From Austropuccinia psidii (Eukaryota > Basidiomycota > Pucciniomycetes > Pucciniales > Sphaerophragmiaceae), in NCBI GenBank assembly GCA_023105745.1, contig JALGQZ010000012.1, forward strand, positions 43,083,852 through 43,147,851: DNA of 64,000 nt, read 5' to 3'. A model generated the notes under the pieces. It was not told the origin of the DNA. It saw only the letters and a program-made list of their open reading frames with translations, and searched no databases. The position numbers were made by a program, and so were the translations under genes. Shown piece after piece: positions 60,285 through 64,000 of the stretch (positions are counted from its first letter, which is position 1; each line of letters begins with the position of its first letter).

Positions 60285-61722
60285 TGTCAGCCTGTGACTC
60301 AAAACCAGAGCACAAACATGACAGCCAAAATACCATAAACCAATGGTATAGCCAAAATACCACCAAAACATGGAGCTGAGCCAAATTAGCTCAAAAGGTA
60401 TCAAAAGAAAGAGGAAACTCACCTCTTTCTGAAAATATAAGTCTCATCACCATAGAACAAGAAATAACAAAGTTATTCCTGCTCAAAGTTATTGCTGAGC
60501 ATAAACCTTAAATTTCACCTCTCATCTAAAATCTAGAAGAAGAGGCTTAACCCCATCAAATGGGTATTCAAAATGAAGCTCTAAGCCAGGGCTATCTAAT
60601 GGTGCTAGCCAAACTGAGCTAGCACCAGTATTACTTGAGTTATGGTCAAATTCAGACCAAATAAGGGTGAACAAAACATTCACCTCTCATCTAACTTTTA
60701 CAGTTCTAGTGTGAGATACTTGAAGTGGGGTCTTTTTGGAAAGAGCACAATCAGGGCTATCTGATGGTGCCATCCCTTTCCTCATAGCTCAACTACAACA
60801 GAAGTTATTGGCCAAACAAGCTTAATACAGCTTTTGCCCAAACCACGCCAATGTACAAAAATACTTGTACATGGGATAACTTTGTCATCTTTAATGATAA
60901 CCATGTCAAGTTGGGTACCATTGTGTAGAGCTCATAAAGAGCTATTCAAGGAACCAATTTTGAGCTTGATATCTCAAAAACCGACAGAGTTATGACCATT
61001 TTAAGGTCAAAATCCCACCTGCTGTCATATACAGCCTTACCATGGGATAATATCCCATAACCATGAATATGAGGTGTCAAATAGACAAAGAATCATGTTT
61101 TTACTTCAATACCTCATATGTCAGTCAATACTGGGGTCCCATACAGTTTCTGTACAGCATTCTACGCGTCATACACGTCAGAATCAGGCTGTGAGGTCCC
61201 CAGATGAAAATTTTCACCCTGTATTGGTGAAAACCACCAAGATGTGGTTTCAAAACCACATCTGAGCCCAATACAGGGTATACAGGCTGTTTGCAAACCA
61301 CAAGCCTGTCATAGAGAGTGAAAAATCTTCACTTCCTCTACGTGGAAAGGTCTAGCAGCCTTTCCACCTCAATTTCAGGATAAAAGGAGGGCTTTTCACA
61401 GCCAAAAACCTCTCCTCATCCTGCTCTTGAATACCCTACGTAGTAAACTGTCAAAAACAGTTTTACTCTTGGGTAATAAACAGGTATAATTATACTTTTA
61501 ATTATTGTAACTCTTATTATAGTAAACCAACTGGGAAGATTGCACCCTGGGTTCTCAATAGCGCTCACCACCACTATTAATCAATAGTAGAACCCTTTAA
61601 TTACAATATAAATCATCTTCTAAATCTTAAAGCCTTATTTTAAATCAAATTTCTACGTGTCACAGTCATAATTCTACTTGTAAATACCTTTATTACTACT
61701 TCAATATAGACTCAACCTGACA
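60285..61722 (+). mobile_element. 5' LTR of family A element (element continues past the window)
   Basis: 1438 bp, TGTCAG to CTGACA, identical in length to the solo LTR at 31929-33366. It interrupts the family D integrase frame. It contains the conserved palindromic U3 module (61205-61285) and a TATA-like GATAAAAGG at 61379-61387 upstream of the presumed start of transcription. It is followed by a primer site and two overlapping ORFs. Confidence 0.93.
61205..61285. promoter_or_regulatory. Conserved palindromic module in family A U3
   Basis: Three nested inverted repeats: ttttcacc with ggtgaaaa, ccctgtattgg with ccaatacaggg, and gatgtggttt with aaaccacatc (10-bp arms, 2-base centre). The module lies about 110 bp upstream of the TATA-like box. 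The 10-bp stem is perfect at 6421-6450 and partly decayed at 32885-32910. Confidence 0.75.
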
Positions 61723-61738
61723 TTTTGGGGGCCTGGCC
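61723..61738 (+). promoter_or_regulatory. Putative primer-binding site
   Basis: ttttgggggcctggcc directly after the LTR, preserved at 56974-56989. It contains TGG as expected for pairing with a tRNA 3' CCA end. The tRNA is not identified. Confidence 0.6.
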
Positions 61739-62313
61739 GTGTTTTTAACTTATTTTGGACCTTTACAAGTAAGTTTTTTCCCTTTTTATGATTTATTGAC
61801 ACCTGTTTTATCTTTTTTAGGCGTCATTTTCTTTTAAAAAATATATTTTATATATATTTCTTTTTAAAATTTAATAATACTCATATTTTTAAGAGTATTT
61901 GTCTAGTGGCTAATTACCATAAGACCAGTATTTTTGGCGTGTTTCTGCATATTAAAACACATTGAGCCACTAATACAGTCCTAATTCTTAATTGAATTAA
62001 GACAACTCATACTGATAAACCAACAGTTGAGGCGTGTTTGGGCACATTGTTAACTCAATTACCCTGTAATACACCATCTTTTAACAGATTATACTTGCTG
62101 ATAACAAGTATTCTGTAAGATATTGGTATACAAACAGTATACCACTTATCAATAAGCTGTATTTTTGACGTGGAATTGTTAATTCAATTACACTGTCACT
62201 ATACAAGGGCATATTGTAGTAAAATACAAGCCCAGAGGCCATTCTTAGTTGTGCGAAATCAGCCTTTTAAGAAGTCTTAACTGACATAAGCCCTCTTTTT
62301 CCTGTTTGATTCA
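61739..62313 (+). other. Leader of family A element, with candidate splice signals
   Basis: AT-rich leader. A strong donor ACAA|GTAAGT is at 61769, and acceptor-like sites are TCTTTTTTAG (61820) and TTTGATTCAG (62314). No ORF. See the finding on a splice-created start codon. Confidence 0.5.
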
Positions 62314-63383
62314 GTGGAAGAAAACTTCATACCACTTGAGACCCAGTCACAGGCCAACATACCAGTGACACCCTCAGAACCAGAGGGCAGCAAGGGCAAA
62401 GGAAAAAGGCTTAGTGAAGGCCTGATTACAGGCAAGAAGTGGACACCAATAGCCACTCAGAGAAGTAGAAAACCACGAAACTCTGCATCAATACAAGGTA
62501 AACCAACCTTAACCACTTGTACAGGGAAGATTACAATTATTAACCCAGTTTTAACTTCCAAAGGCAAACTGCCCAAATCAGCAGACAACAAATTTGTACA
62601 AGGCACAGTCAAAGGTAAATACCCTAAGAACATAAAGTTTTTGACTGCTTGCAAACACTGATATGTCCCCTGCATACCTCAGAGACCTTGGCTTCCAAAG
62701 GAACCAGCCAGAGGAAAGAGGAGGATTGTCCAGAACCAGAAGACCTGAAAGAGGACACCCTGGACACAGTGGTTGATGGCAAAACAATGAGGGAGATAAT
62801 ATCAACCTTGCCATTCACACTCCAATTCAACAGAAACCTCAAACCAGAGGACTGGAAGGATATAGATCAAGTTCTTCAGATGAACCAACTCCTCAAAGAT
62901 TTATTTCAATGGAGCATGGACAACAAGAGGTTCAACCTAGCAACCCACTGGGCAGAACTGGGATCAAGTTGCCAGAAGATCTGTCTCAAAGAGATGGACT
63001 TCAAAGACCTCATGGTAATCACCAAGGGTTGGAATCCTACCAGGCAGCACAGACTCCTGGAGGCAAGGGCACAGAGGATAAGGGAGAATCAAGCCACTAT
63101 CCTAGCTATAGAAGAACAGTTGACCCAGACAGGGCCTACTCAGATTCTTTCAGGTTCACAAGGAGCAGGCCAAATCAGCTCTCCAGTGGCTTCACACCAT
63201 TCGGAAACCAGCAGATCAGTGGCCAAGAGTCACCATTCTTCACAATTCCAGGAAGTTTCCAGGAGAAGACAAGGAAACAAGGGAAAGAACAAAACCTCCT
63301 TCAACCAGAGGAGGAAAGAGTCAGATCCCATGATCAAGAAGTTGTTAGACTTGGTAAAGGAAGTGCACAAGAGCCAGAAGTAG
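62314..63383 (+). CDS. ORF1 of family A element, intron-containing, 333 aa
   Basis: Two coding blocks, 62314-62614 and 62683-63383, join in frame when a 68-nt intron is removed (donor AAAG|GTAAAT, acceptor ATACCTCAG, branch-like CACTGAT 25 nt before it). The junction gives KFVQGTVK then ETLASKG. The first block is basic and Ser/Thr-rich (SEPEGSKGKGKRLSEG). The second is helical (LPFTLQFNRNLKPEDWKDID, then LLKDLFQWSMDNKRFNL) with a Ser/Gln/Lys-rich tail. The first codon is GTG, not ATG. No known domain recognised; possibly an accessory or Gag-like protein. Confidence 0.65.
62615..62682 (+). other. Candidate 68-nt spliceosomal intron in ORF1
   Basis: GT...AG ends with a fungal-style donor and branch point, length typical of this genome, and exact phase compatibility (G|AG makes Glu). 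Read unspliced, the frame ends at the TGA at 62659, inside this stretch. Confidence 0.7.
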
Positions 63384-64000
63384 TTGTAAACCACTCTAGA
63401 ATCAGTAGTCCTAGTAATAGAAACATTACCCCCACTCAGACTGAAAATAACATTATCACATCTGAGAGCAACATCAACAGTGACACACTGTGGTTGCAAA
63501 TGTCCCAATATGCTGAGCAATCTGCAAAGCAGGCTGCAGAATTTGCAGCTGCCCAAGAGAGGATGAGAAAAACTCAAGCCTCATGGGAGCAGATAGTTAA
63601 AAACCTTCAGGAAGGATATGCTCAACTGAGAAAAGCCCCTGAAGAAACCAACAAGAGACTGAATCAAGTCTCTGAAGAACAAAACCATAGCAGCAGGGAC
63701 AGGGAGTGTCTGAACCAAGACATCAACAAATTGTTTGATGCCTACCATAGCTTAAAGCCCCAACCACAAGGCCAAGCTATGGAGAATCCATATCAACCAG
63801 ATGACATCAAACCAGATGCCATGTTGTTGAATAAGGCAAGATCTCCATCACAATACCAGGATGGAGATGGCATGTCTTATTCAGAGAAGGAAGCCTTGAA
63901 ACAGCTTCCTGAGGCCTCAAACTGGCCCAAATTCTCTGGATCAGGAGAATATGATCATATGGAACTCATAGATTATATTGATGGACTCTTCATTGATGTA
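62909..64000 (+). CDS. gag: ORF2 of family A element: start of gag-pol (runs off window)
   Basis: Frame -1 relative to ORF1. It is open from 62777 with first ATG at 62909 (MEHGQQEVQPS), giving 364 codons to the window edge with no stop. The first 158 codons overlap ORF1. Then follow a Thr/Gln/Asn-rich part, a coiled-coil-like stretch (about 63560-63740, KNLQEGYAQLRKAPEETNKR), and near the edge EKEALKQLPEASNWPKFSGS followed by YDHMELIDYIDGLFIDV. This pattern (W..F.G ... I..ID..F) is the start of the retrotransposon Gag capsid region. Protease, RT and integrase are expected beyond the window. Confidence 0.75.
   Translation, partial: MEHGQQEVQPSNPLGRTGIKLPEDLSQRDGLQRPHGNHQGLESYQAAQTPGGKGTEDKGESSHYPSYRRTVDPDRAYSDSFRFTRSRPNQLSSGFTPFGNQQISGQESPFFTIPGSFQEKTRKQGKEQNLLQPEEERVRSHDQEVVRLGKGSAQEPEVVVNHSRISSPSNRNITPTQTENNIITSESNINSDTLWLQMSQYAEQSAKQAAEFAAAQERMRKTQASWEQIVKNLQEGYAQLRKAPEETNKRLNQVSEEQNHSSRDRECLNQDINKLFDAYHSLKPQPQGQAMENPYQPDDIKPDAMLLNKARSPSQYQDGDGMSYSEKEALKQLPEASNWPKFSGSGEYDHMELIDYIDGLFIDV

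Noticed and set aside
1..64000. CRISPR array, bacterial operons, tRNA or rRNA genes
   Set aside because: No regularly spaced short repeats with unique spacers, no ribosome-binding sites, and no tRNA or rRNA motifs were seen.

Overview
The window is eukaryotic, very AT-rich and dominated by LTR retrotransposons. The organism is most likely a rust fungus (Pucciniales), and I would guess Austropuccinia psidii. This is inference: it rests on the Ty3/gypsy protein families present, the short 60-91 nt introns with fungal-type splice signals, and the massive retroelement load. No tRNA, rRNA, CRISPR or bacterial gene was seen.

Four LTR families can be separated by their termini. Family A (TGTCAG...CTGACA, about 1.4 kb) occurs six times (1520-3035, 5992-7402, 31929-33366, 48808-52045, 55555-56973, 60285-61722). 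The last copy is the 5' LTR of an element whose leader and first ORFs run off the right edge. Family B (TGTAAG...GCTC[A/G]CA, 1.8-2.2 kb) occurs five times (1-1142, 36108-38279, 43101-45022, 50103-51911, 54747-55554), three of them with perfect 5-bp target-site duplications. Family C (TGTCACA...TGTGACA, about 1.65 kb) belongs to two chromodomain Ty3/gypsy elements on the minus strand. Element E1 (8101-27903, TSD ATAGA) carries element E2 (12446-22392, TSD AGCAC) inserted into its RNase H domain. A much older family C LTR lies at 5106-7768 and is itself interrupted by a family A solo LTR. Family D is a minus-strand integrase remnant (59764-60284) with its adjoining LTR region, cut by insertion of the family A element at 60285.

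E1 and E2 encode gag, then protease, RT, RNase H, integrase and chromodomain in the -1 frame. A conserved GGGAAAA heptamer sits at the gag stop of both. Both are broken by stops and indels. Instead of a tRNA-type primer site, the bases just after the 5' LTR are complementary to a segment inside the LTR, which suggests Tf1-like self-priming. The family A element at the right edge is the most unusual: ORF1 is split by a candidate 68-nt intron, and it overlaps a second long open frame (gag-pol start) for about 600 nt.

The only convincing host DNA is a CpG-richer island at about 38.7-42.8 kb plus a short flank at 35.5-35.8 kb. A four-exon minus-strand gene (594 aa, unknown family) spans 39670-41695. 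Immediately upstream on the same strand, 42014-42331 holds exons of a small cysteine-rich protein. A second cysteine-rich exon pair is at 35487-35815, truncated by a family B LTR. These two look like small secreted, possibly effector-like, proteins, but no signal peptide exon was located. The rest (27.9-31.9, 33.4-35.5, 45.0-48.8, 52.0-54.7 kb) is AT-rich DNA in which I see no gene.
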